Source of the DNA: Perilla frutescens
Taxonomy: Eukaryota; Streptophyta; Magnoliopsida; Lamiales; Lamiaceae
Length of the DNA: 64,000 nucleotides
Assembly (NCBI GenBank): GCA_026008535.1
Contig: BRKX01000002.1
Coordinates: 72,003,380 to 72,067,379 of the forward strand
Direction: 5' to 3'
Of the stretch, positions 11,817-22,845 are shown piece by piece. The first letter of the stretch is position 1. Each line of letters opens with the position of its first letter. The position numbers and the translations under genes are program-made. The notes under the pieces were generated by a model. It searched no databases. It saw only the letters and a list, made by a program, of their open reading frames with translations, and was not told the origin of the DNA.

Positions 11817-14800
11817 CTAAGAGGAGCAGGCCTTGCAGCTCTTCCTACAATAACCAGAAGCATTATCGTTGCCAACCATGTACAGAGGATTCTTTTCACA
11901 TTCGCCTCTAAGAGCCCATGCAGGGCAGTTTGGATCCTCGTCGACACAATCACTAGTGTTCCGCTTGGCTGGTGCCAAATCAAAAGAGCGCACATGAATC
12001 CACTTGGTTGCAGACCATTTCTCACCTTCAATGACGGGGCAGCTACCGTGCAAGCTTGCAGGATCAGTAGTAGCATCGGGGTGAAGACTGAAGAACAATA
12101 GAGCGTCACCTTTTCTAGGTTGCACTGTCCGAAGGAGCAAACAAGAAACTGAGTTAGCAACAAATTTGAATCACGTTTGTCATATCTACAGACTGACACT
12201 GAGCTAGAATACCAAAAACGAAAATGGAATTCCCCAATTTGGAAAAGACCCATGGACGTTCACAAGGAATCAAGATAAGGAGCAAAACACGACGACTGAT
12301 GAAGTTAAAGATGTCACTTTGTAGACAAAATCGAAGTTTTGTAAGATTATAAGATAACATTGCACAATTTTTTGTTTTTCATTTTCACCAGCAACATCTT
12401 GAGTAGGACGACTATATTCTCCAGAAAGATTTTTTTTAATGATGGGACAAATCCACCGACGTACAACACTGTGGCAACAGGTTTACCTGCATAGCCTTGT
12501 TTGGCGCAATCAGACCAGTCATCGCCCTTTGGCTGTTTATCTTTAATCTGCATTTACAGTAGAAATTAGCCGCCAGGAGGGCGGGAGCTAAGCTCAACAT
12601 TACGAGCCTACTACAGGAAGAAAAGACAGGGAGAAAAGGAAAATTCTAGAAGTATAACTCACAACGGAATTAGGAAAAACTGTTTCTCCACCCTTTGCCA
12701 CATCTGATAAATACATAAGTACAGTAGCGATGCGGTGACCTCCCAATTCTAGATTAGCCTTGTCATGAAAATAATCGAAATGCGGCTCATACTTTTGGCC
12801 GTGCTCATAATGCAAAATCTGCATAGCCTCCCCATTCTCTACATAACAGATTTATAATAACAAAAGTTAAATCTTAACTGAATGGAGAATACAAAAGTAT
12901 ACTAAAGAAGCTGTTAATTATTACCTACAGGGAGGAACGTCCATGCAGAAATTTTCTCCTCAACACCAGCTACTATTTCATCCTTCATGAAAAAGAAGTC
13001 CGCATGCATCATCAGGGGTTATTAAAAAATATAATCAGCTCAAATCGAAGTTGACATTTTAACTTCCAACAGCCAAAATGTGGAAATTTTGAATATAACG
13101 AACTGCAACTAAGTTATGATCAAATAATACATGAGATAATTGACATAAAATACCATGCTTGCATGCTAACCGGAGAGCTTATAGGACATAAAGGCTGATC
13201 AATAGATATAAGTGTGCCATTTTCAATGATTCTGTGTTATGAGTTAAGTTTCCACACGAGCACTGGATTGGTATCCTTTCAAGTGCTACCAAGCTAAATG
13301 AGGAAAACAGAAGACTGGCAGTCAAGTGGTAGCACACTGCAAGATAAATTGCATTTAACATCACATAGCACCAACCTAATGCGACATGCAGTCTCTTACT
13401 GAACTTACATTTGATGTAAGTTAAATCAAAGATAAATCTTTTTGAATTTCATCATAACAAGAATAGTGTGACAAGTGAGAAAAGTGAAGCTGAGATGTGC
13501 ATAAGAAAAGGTAGCACTGATGCTGAATCAAGATAATCCACTGCTACAGCTCCTGAAATAACACATCCACTAAAAAAGAGCTTCAGCTTGAGATTCAATG
13601 TTGGAGAACCCTACTTTACTTTTTCTTTTTTCTTCTCTCATAATTTTTCCTCTCTTTTAATCCGTTTCTGACTTTCTGTGTGCATTCTAGCATGAATAAT
13701 TATATCATAAGGAGGGGTGAATGTCCATGTTTGGCTCTCCAAAGCTTATCTTCGGACCAGTTACAAATTTCATCAATGTGAATGAAATGGAATGCAGAGA
13801 TCCGACGTCCAAATGCATAAGGAAACTGCCTATCAATGTTAGGAAGTGCAAGAACTGCGCCATTCAAGAAGTTTTCAACCCCCAGTGAAGATTTTGCATT
13901 GCTTAAGCTACCAGATACAAACTTAACAGATCATTATATTGTACCCGATTCCATTTGAAGACTGTTCAAAAGACAAGTGGGAAGCGGTTTTTGGTTTTCA
14001 TGCAACGAGTCTCTAAACCATCCATTGTCTGTCTACATACATAAAGCATGCTAGATAACATGAAGTACATCAGTTTCTCAAAGTTCAAGTAAAACATGGA
14101 ACAATATGATGCTTGCAAGCCTAACCCCTCACATATGAAACCCTGGAAACAAACATCCATACGACAAAGCCATAAAAGGCTAGCATATTCACAATCATGT
14201 ATTAAATTATAAGATAGCTGTATAGCCTATGTGCCATTGATGCTATGATATTAAGTTGTTCAAAAATTTCATTACTGACAATTTCTTGAATCAAGTGCCA
14301 ACAATTATCGGTTTCACTAACCTGACCCTTCCTCAGGAACATGCCAGAACTCGTCCGGACTTCACTCTCTATACTCTTGCCAGATTCATTGTCAGCTACC
14401 ATAGATTTCTCCAGCTTATCCTTAGCCTACTCACACAAAATCCACCAAATCGACATCAATCAATAACGAGCCCATCAGAACTTTTCCTCCCCCGAAGATT
14501 AATCAAGAAATACAGGCAAGCGTGTACATATGCTGTAGCCAATGCCACAATGCAACAAAACAAGGAAAATAGTCTTTTTTAAATAACGCGAAGTTAATCA
14601 TTTTTTAAGAAATTTAATTAATACATTCATCTTTAAGCATCAATATGCGAGAGAAGGCAAAATGGGCTAACCAGATTAATAAGATGATCACACTCCTTCT
14701 CAGTCAGAAAGCCTCTGTGCAAAAAGGCCCTGTAAAATACAAATTGACATCAAATCCCAATCAACAATTATCAAAGAAAATAATCACAGACACGATTCAC

Positions 14801-15120
14801 GCAGAATTTAACCCAGACATCAATATAAAAAACCACAATTATTAAAAATAGAACCTGGGACTCCATGAGATTTGGGTGACCCGGGTTGGATCCAACGCAG
14901 CCGAAGCAGGACCAGTTTTCATTCTTAAAAATGATTCCTTTCTGATTATATATCAAACCCAAAAATGGGGGGAAGAGAGAGAAGGAAAAAATAAAAATCA
15001 GCCGTGATCTACATTCTATAACAATCAAGAAAAACACACAGTTGAAGATAGATGAGCATACCCATGAGAGGATTGAACAAGAAAACACAAAGAAGTTAAA
15101 AGAAACAATCTTGGGTCCAT
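11817..15120 (-). CDS. P4H: Prolyl 4-hydroxylase with C-terminal ShKT domain, 303 aa
   Basis: Eight phase-consistent exons: 15120-15062, 14941-14855, 14729-14672, 14426-14322, 12982-12925, 12838-12663, 12547-12487, 12124-11817 (912 nt). The N-terminus MDPRLFLLTSLCFLVQSSHG is an ER signal/anchor. Conserved plant P4H text follows: DPTRVTQISWSPRAF, ECDHLI, KSMVADNESGKS, EVRTSSGMFL. The Fe(II)/2-oxoglutarate set is intact: His142-x-Asp144 (PHFDYFHDKAN), His227 (SLHGSCP) and Lys237 (EGEKWSATKW). The C-terminal ShKT module has six cysteines (DCVDE...PNC...GEC...GYCRKSCKAC). It should hydroxylate peptidyl-proline in extensins, AGPs and secreted peptides in ER/Golgi. The start was chosen because only the 15120 ATG gives a signal peptide and splices in phase to the KESFLRMKTG exon. 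Intron 4 is about 1.3 kb with no internal gene. Confidence 0.93.
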
Positions 15121-15299
15121 CAATTGGAAAAATTTCGAATCTTTTGTATTATTTTCTGAAATTTCTCGGTTAATTTGAGGTAATTAGGCAGAATTTTGGT
15201 AGGGTTATTATGAATTTGTGCTAAAATTCAAGAAAACGACTTGGACTGAGTCTCTTTCTCCGCAATACTGCAGTTGTATTTATTCGCCTATAACTGACT

Positions 15300-17006
15300 C
15301 CAAGAATTCTTACAAGGGGTCGCCCCCCGTTTTTTGTTTTGTTTTAGAGTTAATACTTCGTAACTTCTAAAACGAAAAATAAAATCGATTTAAATTCATG
15401 GTTAAACCCCATCAATCTTTATTTCTTTTGGAGAATCTTGTGTCAAATAACGGATCAAATATCTTTGACACAATTCTCAATAAATCTAAAATTTAAAAGA
15501 TATTTTAAATCATAATAATGATATAATCAACCTTCATTTCTAAAAACCTTCGTTAATACTTATTAATTAAAATTAAAAATATTAAGAAATCTAATGACCC
15601 AGAATCTCGTTTTATTTACAGAAGATTCTACAATAAGGATACTTTATTTATACGTAGAAAAATATGTGTATGGCTAGAAGTGGAATCATATTTCTTTTGC
15701 GGGTTGCACTATTAAGTGATGGAACGATGACTTCGTGTTTCATTTTTTTTCGTCGAGTTAAGTTAATATGTCATATTGATATTTTTATTCCATGCTAAAT
15801 AAGATAATTCACAATATCTCCTTAAAAATAATATATATTAGTGGGATTTTTTTAAAAATATAAATTGACATACTATATATAAAAAATAATTTTAACAAAA
15901 TATTTTATATACAGGAATGAAATAATTGAGTTAAAATCAAATGAAATAGTATAAATATAAACATACATTTAACAACAGTGATGTCATCATATTTATAAAA
16001 ATTCTTAAAATTTTTAAATAATCTCGTTCTTTATAAATCCAATTGACTATAATATATCAAATTAAAGATTTTTTCATGCTCTTTTATTTAAGATAGATAT
16101 TGCATATGTTTGTTCGAACGAAAATTGATGAAAAATACAAAAAACCGATTTTCATGTGTATACAAGCCGTAACAGTCAGACATTGCTAATATGATACCAC
16201 ATTATTGCTAATATCATATATTTATGTTGCTAATATGAAAACATGTTAATTTATACACGATATTCGACTTTGAATACACAATTGATATCATATGAAAATA
16301 ATTAAAGCATGAACTATATATAGGGGAAAGTTAGTTTAGTCTATTTTTCAAAAAAAAAAATCAAAAAAATATTAACCGTTGAAAAAGTTATGACCATTTG
16401 ATTGAAGGATGTTATATCATCATCAAAACTGTAAAAAAAAACTAACAACACTTAAAATTCATATTAGCAAGTTGTTATTCATATATTAGCAAATTAGCAA
16501 TTAATTCATTGTTCACATATTAGTAATATATGCTAGTAACATATTAGCGATATGATGTATATATGTATAATGTAACAACATATTACACAATATTATTTTA
16601 ATTGTGATCCAATATCATATGAATATTGTTTAACACGTATCAATTTTTCAATATGGTCTCGTCATGTTATTAACATGAGTTTCTCATGTTAGTAACATAA
16701 TTCATTAATATTGTTAGCAACATATATTTCTCATGTTACCTTATCAATACATCTGTCTTGAAAGACAACAATTTTAAAACGTTGTCTATTTAAGTACGAA
16801 AATTGAACCCAAAATCTGAAAATATAACATAATTTCTAAATTACGAAAATAACCATCTTCATTAAGATTCTCTAATATTACAAGTTTGCCATTACTTTGA
16901 CTAAAACATTGACTAAATTATGGCATTTAAATCTAATCAAATCTAGGGTTTGGATTAGTTCCTGGGTTCTCTTGTGGGGACTTGATTCCTATTTGAACCA
17001 CTCCCT

Positions 17007-17030
<24 letters not shown>
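15300..17030. other. AT-rich intergenic DNA with scattered GCTAATAT motifs
   Basis: Upstream of the P4H gene; no gene recognised. GCTAATAT/ATATTAGC words occur several times around 16180-16260 and 16455-16560, foreshadowing the denser arrays downstream. An (AC)n run sits at about 17007-17031. Confidence 0.5.
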
Positions 17031-17037
<7 letters not shown>

Positions 17038-17530
17038 GAGAGTGGTTCTAGAGAAAATCAATTCTGATGTAAGAACTAGGAACCAATTCATATTTTTTTA
17101 AGATTGGATGATCTAGATTTGGTCAAAAAGATGGTGGCATATCTATAAAATAAAAGGAAAATGAGAAAAACGCGATGACATTTTTATAATTTTATCAATA
17201 TCAAGATAAAAAAAAGAATTTCCGGGGTGCGTGCTAACAAAGAATCATATGTTAATAAAGACATTTGTGATGCTAATATAAGCATTGATAATGCTAAAAT
17301 TAATATTGATGATGCTAACGTTATGAGACTATTGTCATATACATTACAAAAAAAAATGTCTAACGTTCAAAAAAATATTTTACATTCTTTCATGATGAAT
17401 TAACAGTTTCATTTTGTTTTGTTAGCATTGGGAAACTTCACAAACATGTAAAACCTAGCTCATGAACAATGATATTGACAATGTCTAATTTAGTTGTACA
17501 TTTTATATAATTAATATTATTGTTCACCAG

Positions 17531-17800
17531 TTTTAGCATTATCATAACTAATGTTAGCATTAACAGAAAAACTAATCACGAACATTCTATATCAACCATG
17601 AAGAATGTTGTTAGAATTTGTTGTATTGACATTATCGTTCAGTAGTGTTAGCATTATCATTACTCATTTTAGCATTATCATAACTAATGTCAGCATAGCA
17701 GAAAAACTTACCATGAACATTATAAACCAACTATGAAATACGTTGTTAAAATTTTGTTGAATTAGCATTATTATTCGATAGTGTTAGCATTATCATTGAT
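17531..17800. repeat. Tandem repeat, ~136 bp unit, TTTTAGCATTATCATAAC family
   Basis: TTTTAGCATTATCATAACTA occurs at 17531 and again at 17667, each followed by (T/C)AGCAT, CAGAAAAACT, CATGAACAT/CACGAACAT, ATCAACCATG/ACCAACTATG and TTGTTA. Two diverged copies and the start of a third. Confidence 0.75.
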
Positions 17801-18339
17801 CTTGTTAACATTAGAAGAATATGATACATATAAGGTGACATTATGGTTAGTATTGATATATGCAAACTTCAGCAGTTGATTTTTTAAATGGTAGTATTAT
17901 CATTTATATAGTACTGCTAAAGTCAACCATCAAAAGCATTACTTTTAACAAAAAACGTGGATTTAGCACACATTAATATTTTAATGAATGCTATTGAAAT
18001 AATAATGTCAATTGAGAAACATTATGACAATTCTTAAAAAAATTGACAATTGTTCAAAAAGTTTGAAATTTGATATATATAATAATTGTTCCATTCAGCA
18101 CCATCTTCCAAGTAAAGATCTTAAATACTAATTGTGGTGTCTTTAGAACATGATTGAAAGTATATATTTTTTTATGAAATGTTCTCTCCATGTGGATGTT
18201 GCTTCAAAGATGCTTCGCAATCAGGTATATAAAATTCAGACAACTCAGGAGAAATCTCTATAGTGGTGTTAATACAATTTGTAGATTAAATAAGACAAAA
18301 TTAAAATATAAAAATAGTGGTAATGCTAAAAATAATCAT

Positions 18340-18720
18340 GGTAATGATAATATCTTCATTGATAATGCTAAAACTAATCATAGTATACTAATAAATCGTT
18401 CATCATATCAATACTCTGACAACAAACTATTTTTAATTTTTATAATTCCGATCATATACTATTTATAATGCTAATAATTCATTTTGTAATGCTAATAAGA
18501 ACTTTTATAATGCTAGTGAGACGTACTATAATGCTAACAAATTCTGATAAATTACTAATCATCGTAATGCTAAAACTAAATATAGTAATGCTAATATCTT
18601 CTTTGATATTACTAAAACTAATCATAGTAATGCTAATAAATCGTTCATCATACCAATACTCTAATAACAAACATACTATTTTTATAATGCTAATATTTCA
18701 TTTTGTAATGCTAATGTAAC
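18340..18720. repeat. Second tandem repeat, ATGCTAAAACTAATCATAGTA family, opposite orientation
   Basis: Blocks beginning CTTCATTGATAATGCTAAAA (about 18354) and CTTCTTTGATATTACTAAAA (about 18599) share AATCATAGTA, AATAAATCGTTCATCATA, AATACTCT, TATAATGCTAAT and TTCATTTTGTAATGCTAAT. Unit about 245 bp. The core word ATGCTAA is the complement of TTAGCAT in the array at 17531-17800. Confidence 0.75.
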
Positions 18721-18957
18721 GTACTGTAATGCCAATAATTTATGACGAATAACACATGTGTATAGTAATGCAAAAACACAATTTGTAGAAAATCAATAGA
18801 CAAAAAATATAATTTATGAACCTCTAATAATGTGTTTTAGACACTCTTATATGCCAATAACAATACAAAGAGCTGAAAACATATGTTAATCATAAAAGTT
18901 GAAAAAATCAACTTAATCAACTGCATATAACACAAATTTTGAACCGTTAATAATAAT

Positions 18958-19019
18958 AATAGAAGAAGAAGAAGAAGAAGAAAAAGAAGAAGAAGAAGAA
19001 GAAGAAGAAGAAGAAGAAA
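18958..19019. repeat. GAA trinucleotide microsatellite
   Basis: About 60 bases of almost pure GAA, one AAA interruption. On the minus strand it translates to poly-Leu and should not be read as a gene. Confidence 0.95.
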
Positions 19020-19189
19020 GCACGCACGTGTAAAATGACAAAAGATCAAGAAGATAGAGCAAATCTACAAGAGAGAGAGAACAAATCGTGAAGGAAGAGA
19101 TGAATAAATATTACGATCCAGGTGATATTCAATTTGAATTTGATTTGGGTGATAGTCTTCTCTTTTTCTTCATAAATGTTGGGTATCGT

Positions 19190-19880
19190 GCCTAGCTGGG
19201 TGTTCACCGCTTGTTTTGCCGACTCTTTTCGGTCCCCTTCACAGTTGCTCAAGCAACTTGAGCCTTCGATTTCTCTCAGCCTTATACCTTAGCAAGTCTG
19301 TGAACTCCTTTCCTCTCAGCCTTAGACTTTAACAAGTCTCTGAACTCTTCTTCTTCTCTTTAGGATGAGGATCTGCAACAGAGAGTAGTTAGTATAGGAA
19401 ATCAAGCAGTAAGGTAAAAGCAAAATGGAAAAATATGAAGAAAACAGAAGAATAGAATGAGTAAAGATGAAATCAGAGATTTAGAAGTGGGAAAATCGTG
19501 TCTCAAGGACAGGGTGGCTCAGATTTTTCCACGGCGGCGCAAACCCTCCCGGCAACAGAAAAAGACCCAGACCACAGAGGGGCTTAGATGGATCTCAGCA
19601 CGAAGCTCTCACACTCACAACCACTCAAGAATCTGATGGGCAGGATTCCGGCTAAATGCTCAGAGGGAATAGCAGAGCCCTTCTAGAACAATCAGAGATA
19701 TTTTTGTGAGGCTTAAAGAAGAAAGAGAGGAGGTGCAGTGAATAAGTACGTAGAGAGATTAGGGTTCTGATTTAGGTAAGTTAGGGTTAAGGGGTAATAA
19801 AGAGAAATGAGCTTAGATTAAGGTAGTGGGCTCAGAAATGGGCCGAAATAAATAAATAGCATTGAGCCAACCCACCACAG
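19190..19880. other. G+C-richer non-coding stretch with an internal short duplication
   Basis: Two similar segments, TCTCAGCCTTATACCTTAGC...CTGTGAACTC and CTCAGCCTTAGACTTTAACA...CTCTGAACTC, lie about 50 bp apart (19275-19345). The minus strand has a 68-codon ORF without recognisable domain. It may be the untranslated leader of an old retroelement; not resolved. Confidence 0.3.
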
Positions 19881-20144
19881 TAAATTTGTCTACTGCACGT
19901 TGAAATCAAAGGAGTGGCGAAGAATAAGCAATGGAGAGTAGAGATAGAGAATGAGAGAGAAAAAAAAACATAGTATTTTAATTACATTTACCAAATTACA
20001 AAACTACCACAGTCTCATAAAAATAATTTTTAAATTACAAAATGCCAGCTTGTTGCTTTTGATCTAGTCCCCACATTTTTGTGGATGGATGGTGTAAATC
20101 AATTCATTGTTCTCACATGAAGTTTTGGTTCTCATCTGATCAAT

Positions 20145-20176
<32 letters not shown>

Positions 20177-20491
20177 ATGAAAATTTCGAGTTTTTACAGA
20201 AATTGATCAAAAATATACTAAAAAAAATAGTAACATAAATAACAAATCAACGAATTAGTATTTATATTGAAAAATAAAATATTTTTAGGTTTTAAATAAG
20301 TAAAATGCTAGATTTATGAAAAATATAAAGTGAGAATTAGTAATATAATATTTCATTTATTTTTTCTTTTACTTTTTAAAGATAGTTTATTTTATTTCGA
20401 CATACATTAGGGCATCCTCAATTGTGTACCCAAAATTAGGTACATAACTCTGCCACGTCACCGCCACGTCAAAAATTATATACCAACTTTA

Positions 20492-20834
20492 GAGCATCCA
20501 CTATGGTGCTACCCCATAGTGATGCCACATCATCAATCACTTTTTTTTTAATTACTCAATATTTTCTCCACTATGGTGCTACCTCACTTTTAACTATTCA
20601 TGGACCCCACTATTTAATTCAAGAACCAAAAATACAAAAGAGGAGGAGAGAGAAAGCACAAAAAATGCAAAAAAGGAGGAGAGAAAAATTTTTTGGGCCA
20701 CTATTTAATTCAAGAACCAAGTACTTGCACAAGAGACCCATTCCTTATTTTGCTACCTTGACTTGTGTTCCACTATGGTGGAATCCGGTGCTTATTTTGC
20801 CACATAGATATAAGCACCCCCATAGTGGATGCTC
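20492..20834. mobile_element. Tourist-like MITE nested in the 20410-22531 element
   Basis: GAGCATCCACTATGG at the left and CCATAGTGGATGCTC at the right are perfect inverted ends, flanked by TTA on both sides (20489-20491, 20835-20837); 343 bp. Internally CCACTATTTAATTCAAGAACC occurs twice (about 20608 and 20698). Non-coding. Confidence 0.9.
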
Positions 20835-21282
20835 TTAATAAATACTTACTCACCCACAATCATTTAGGTACATACATTAATCTTGAGGGTCCCACCATTA
20901 TATCATTCATATTTTCTTAGTTCATCTTTAATTTTAATACATGTTTTATTATATACTTTCATTTATAAATATTTTTATATAATTAAACCATCCTTAATAA
21001 ATTTTATGTTTTATTTGTATTTTTAAAATTTATGTATATATATATATATGTAATTTAATTCATAAAAATAATATTTTAATGTTTATTCAAATTTTAAATA
21101 TTAACTTAATTTATAAACAAATTAATAATCAAGTCATCAAATAAAACAAATATATTTTTATTGGTGCGGGAAAGATGAGTTCAACGATGAAAAATAAAAT
21201 ACAACCGACATATTTAATTAAATATTGAACTGCAAAACACTTAATAAGTAAATTAATTATTAAAACTATGAGGCGTGAATCA

Positions 21283-21380
21283 ACATTTTCCTGCCGGCAG
21301 GAAAATGTAGAACGAAATTAAACCTCATAGGCTCTATTTCCACATTTTTCCGCCGGCAGGAAAGCGTAGAACGAAATTCA
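21283..21380. repeat. Duplicated GCCGGC-centred palindromes
   Basis: A perfect 26-bp palindrome centred on TGCCGGCA occupies 21283-21308. A second, imperfect copy (TTTCCGCCGGCAGGAAAG) lies about 60 bp downstream. Each is followed by GTAGAACGAAATT. The sequence is otherwise AT-rich, so the arms stand out. Confidence 0.85.
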
Positions 21381-22534
21381 TTAAAACTATTTTCATATAT
21401 TAATAGAATATATGAAAATTATAATAAATTAATTAATATTTTTTTTCCTATTTGGTAAGAATTTAAAACCTACATAAATTAAATTAGTAGATAAAAAGAA
21501 AATGAAAGAATTATATTTTTTTAATGAAGAAGAATAGAAATGAAATTTCACATAAAATAAAAAGGAATTAAAGTTTAACAAAAAAAAAAAAGAAATAGGA
21601 ATTAAAGTTTGGCCAAAAAAAAAACCAAAATATATATGGGTAATTCTATACATAGCGTCCATTTTACTCTTCATAGCCCCCAATTTATAAAATTCCTTTT
21701 ATATCCTTACAAAGCCCCCTTAATCTCCACATATCACATATTGCTCAAAGTCCCTTTTGATTTCCACTGCAAGCCACAAAATATACAACCTTCAATGGTG
21801 AAAACCAAAATATATTCAACGTTCACTATAGCCTTTCTCTATTATCCACAGTGAGAAACGAGATGGGGGAAATAGTATTTACATATATTTAGTTTTAGTT
21901 CTACCATTTCTTCATATTTTCCAACGGAAAAAAAAAAATCAATGTTTAATGTGAATAATTTGGATTGGTGAATGGAATGGGATGTTGTTAAGGGGGTTAT
22001 GGAATTAAGAGAATGAAAAATTAAGGAAAATGGGCACTTCACATCTTCCGACGAAGAAGTCAATATTTTATGTAATTAATTGGATTGATGAATGTGAGAG
22101 TTGGAGTGTTGTTGAGGGGGGTTTTAGAATTAAATAAGGAAAATATTTATGAAAGAAATCAAACAATTCACTCACTTTTGTATGAATTATTGTTGCGGGG
22201 ATGGGACTGTGGCGTTGCAGTACCGGTGGTTGTGAAACTGCAGTGAAAGAGAAGGAAAACAAGGATGGGAATAATAGGGTTAAAATGGAAATTTCATACA
22301 TATTCAGGGCTTTAAAGAGTAAAATGGGGCTGCATTTAGAATTACCCAATATATATATAAAAAGAAAAATGGGCCCCACATGCACCCTCTCTCCCTTTCT
22401 TTTTCTATACATACACATGTACCAATTTCATAATTTACTTCTTTTAAAATAGGGACCACATTGGTTTGTACCCATTCTTGGTACAAAACTATGTTTTTGT
22501 ACCAAAAAAAAACAAACCAATGGGGATGCTCTTA

Positions 22535-22845
22535 CAGTCTGATATTTGCAATTATGCCTTTTATATGCTACTTGCAAAATTATAACGCTCCATCTCTAAG
22601 CCTCCTCGTTTTAATTTGATTGAATGTAATTCAAAGATCTTACAAAGTTTCATAAAAGAAACAATTTATTCAGACTCTCCCAAAACGAGATCACCACACA
22701 TCAGATACAAATACAAATCCCCCCCCCCCCCTCCCAAGGCGATATCATTTTTTTTTACAGTCGAGATGGAAGATTGAGATTCATACTCAGGTCTCTCATC
22801 ATTACAAAGGGAAGATCACAGTGCTATCACCGCTCAATTACAAAT
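22535..22845. other. Spacer and chlorophyllase 3' flank
   Basis: Contains a poly-C run at about 22721-22733 and an oligo-T stretch. Probably the 3' UTR of the chlorophyllase gene; no gene seen. Confidence 0.5.

Larger units (their letters stand above)
17033..20155. mobile_element. Putative ~3.1 kb non-autonomous element with imperfect inverted ends
   Basis: The left end (TATAGAGAGTGGTTCTAGAG, then TGATGTAAGAACTAGGAACC) and the reverse complement of the right end (TATAGTGAATTGATCAGATG, then CATGTGAGAACAATGAATTG) share an arrangement of GAGAAC/GTAAGAAC words in inverted orientation. The interior holds ATGCTAA-rich tandem repeats, a GAA microsatellite and a G+C-richer stretch (19190-19870), but no credible protein. 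Boundaries and class (MULE- or Helitron-like) are unproven. Confidence 0.35.
20410..22531. mobile_element. Tourist/PIF-Harbinger-like element, ~2.1 kb, TTA target duplication
   Basis: The left end GGGCATCCTCAATTG and right end CAATGGGGATGCTC are inverted, and both are flanked by TTA (20407-20409 and 22532-22534). TTA/TAA duplication with GRGCATCYYCAATTG-like ends fits Tourist elements. No transposase ORF is visible. A second MITE and a palindrome pair lie inside. Confidence 0.65.

Noticed and set aside
18190..18719. Two adjacent plus-strand ORFs (92 and 83 codons) in the ATGCTAA arrays
   Set aside because: Composition is that of the tandem repeat (Asn/Ile/Met-rich); no domain and repeats explain the open frames.
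18837..19049. Minus-strand ORF with a long poly-Leu run
   Set aside because: It is a translation of the GAA microsatellite; no conserved sequence around it.
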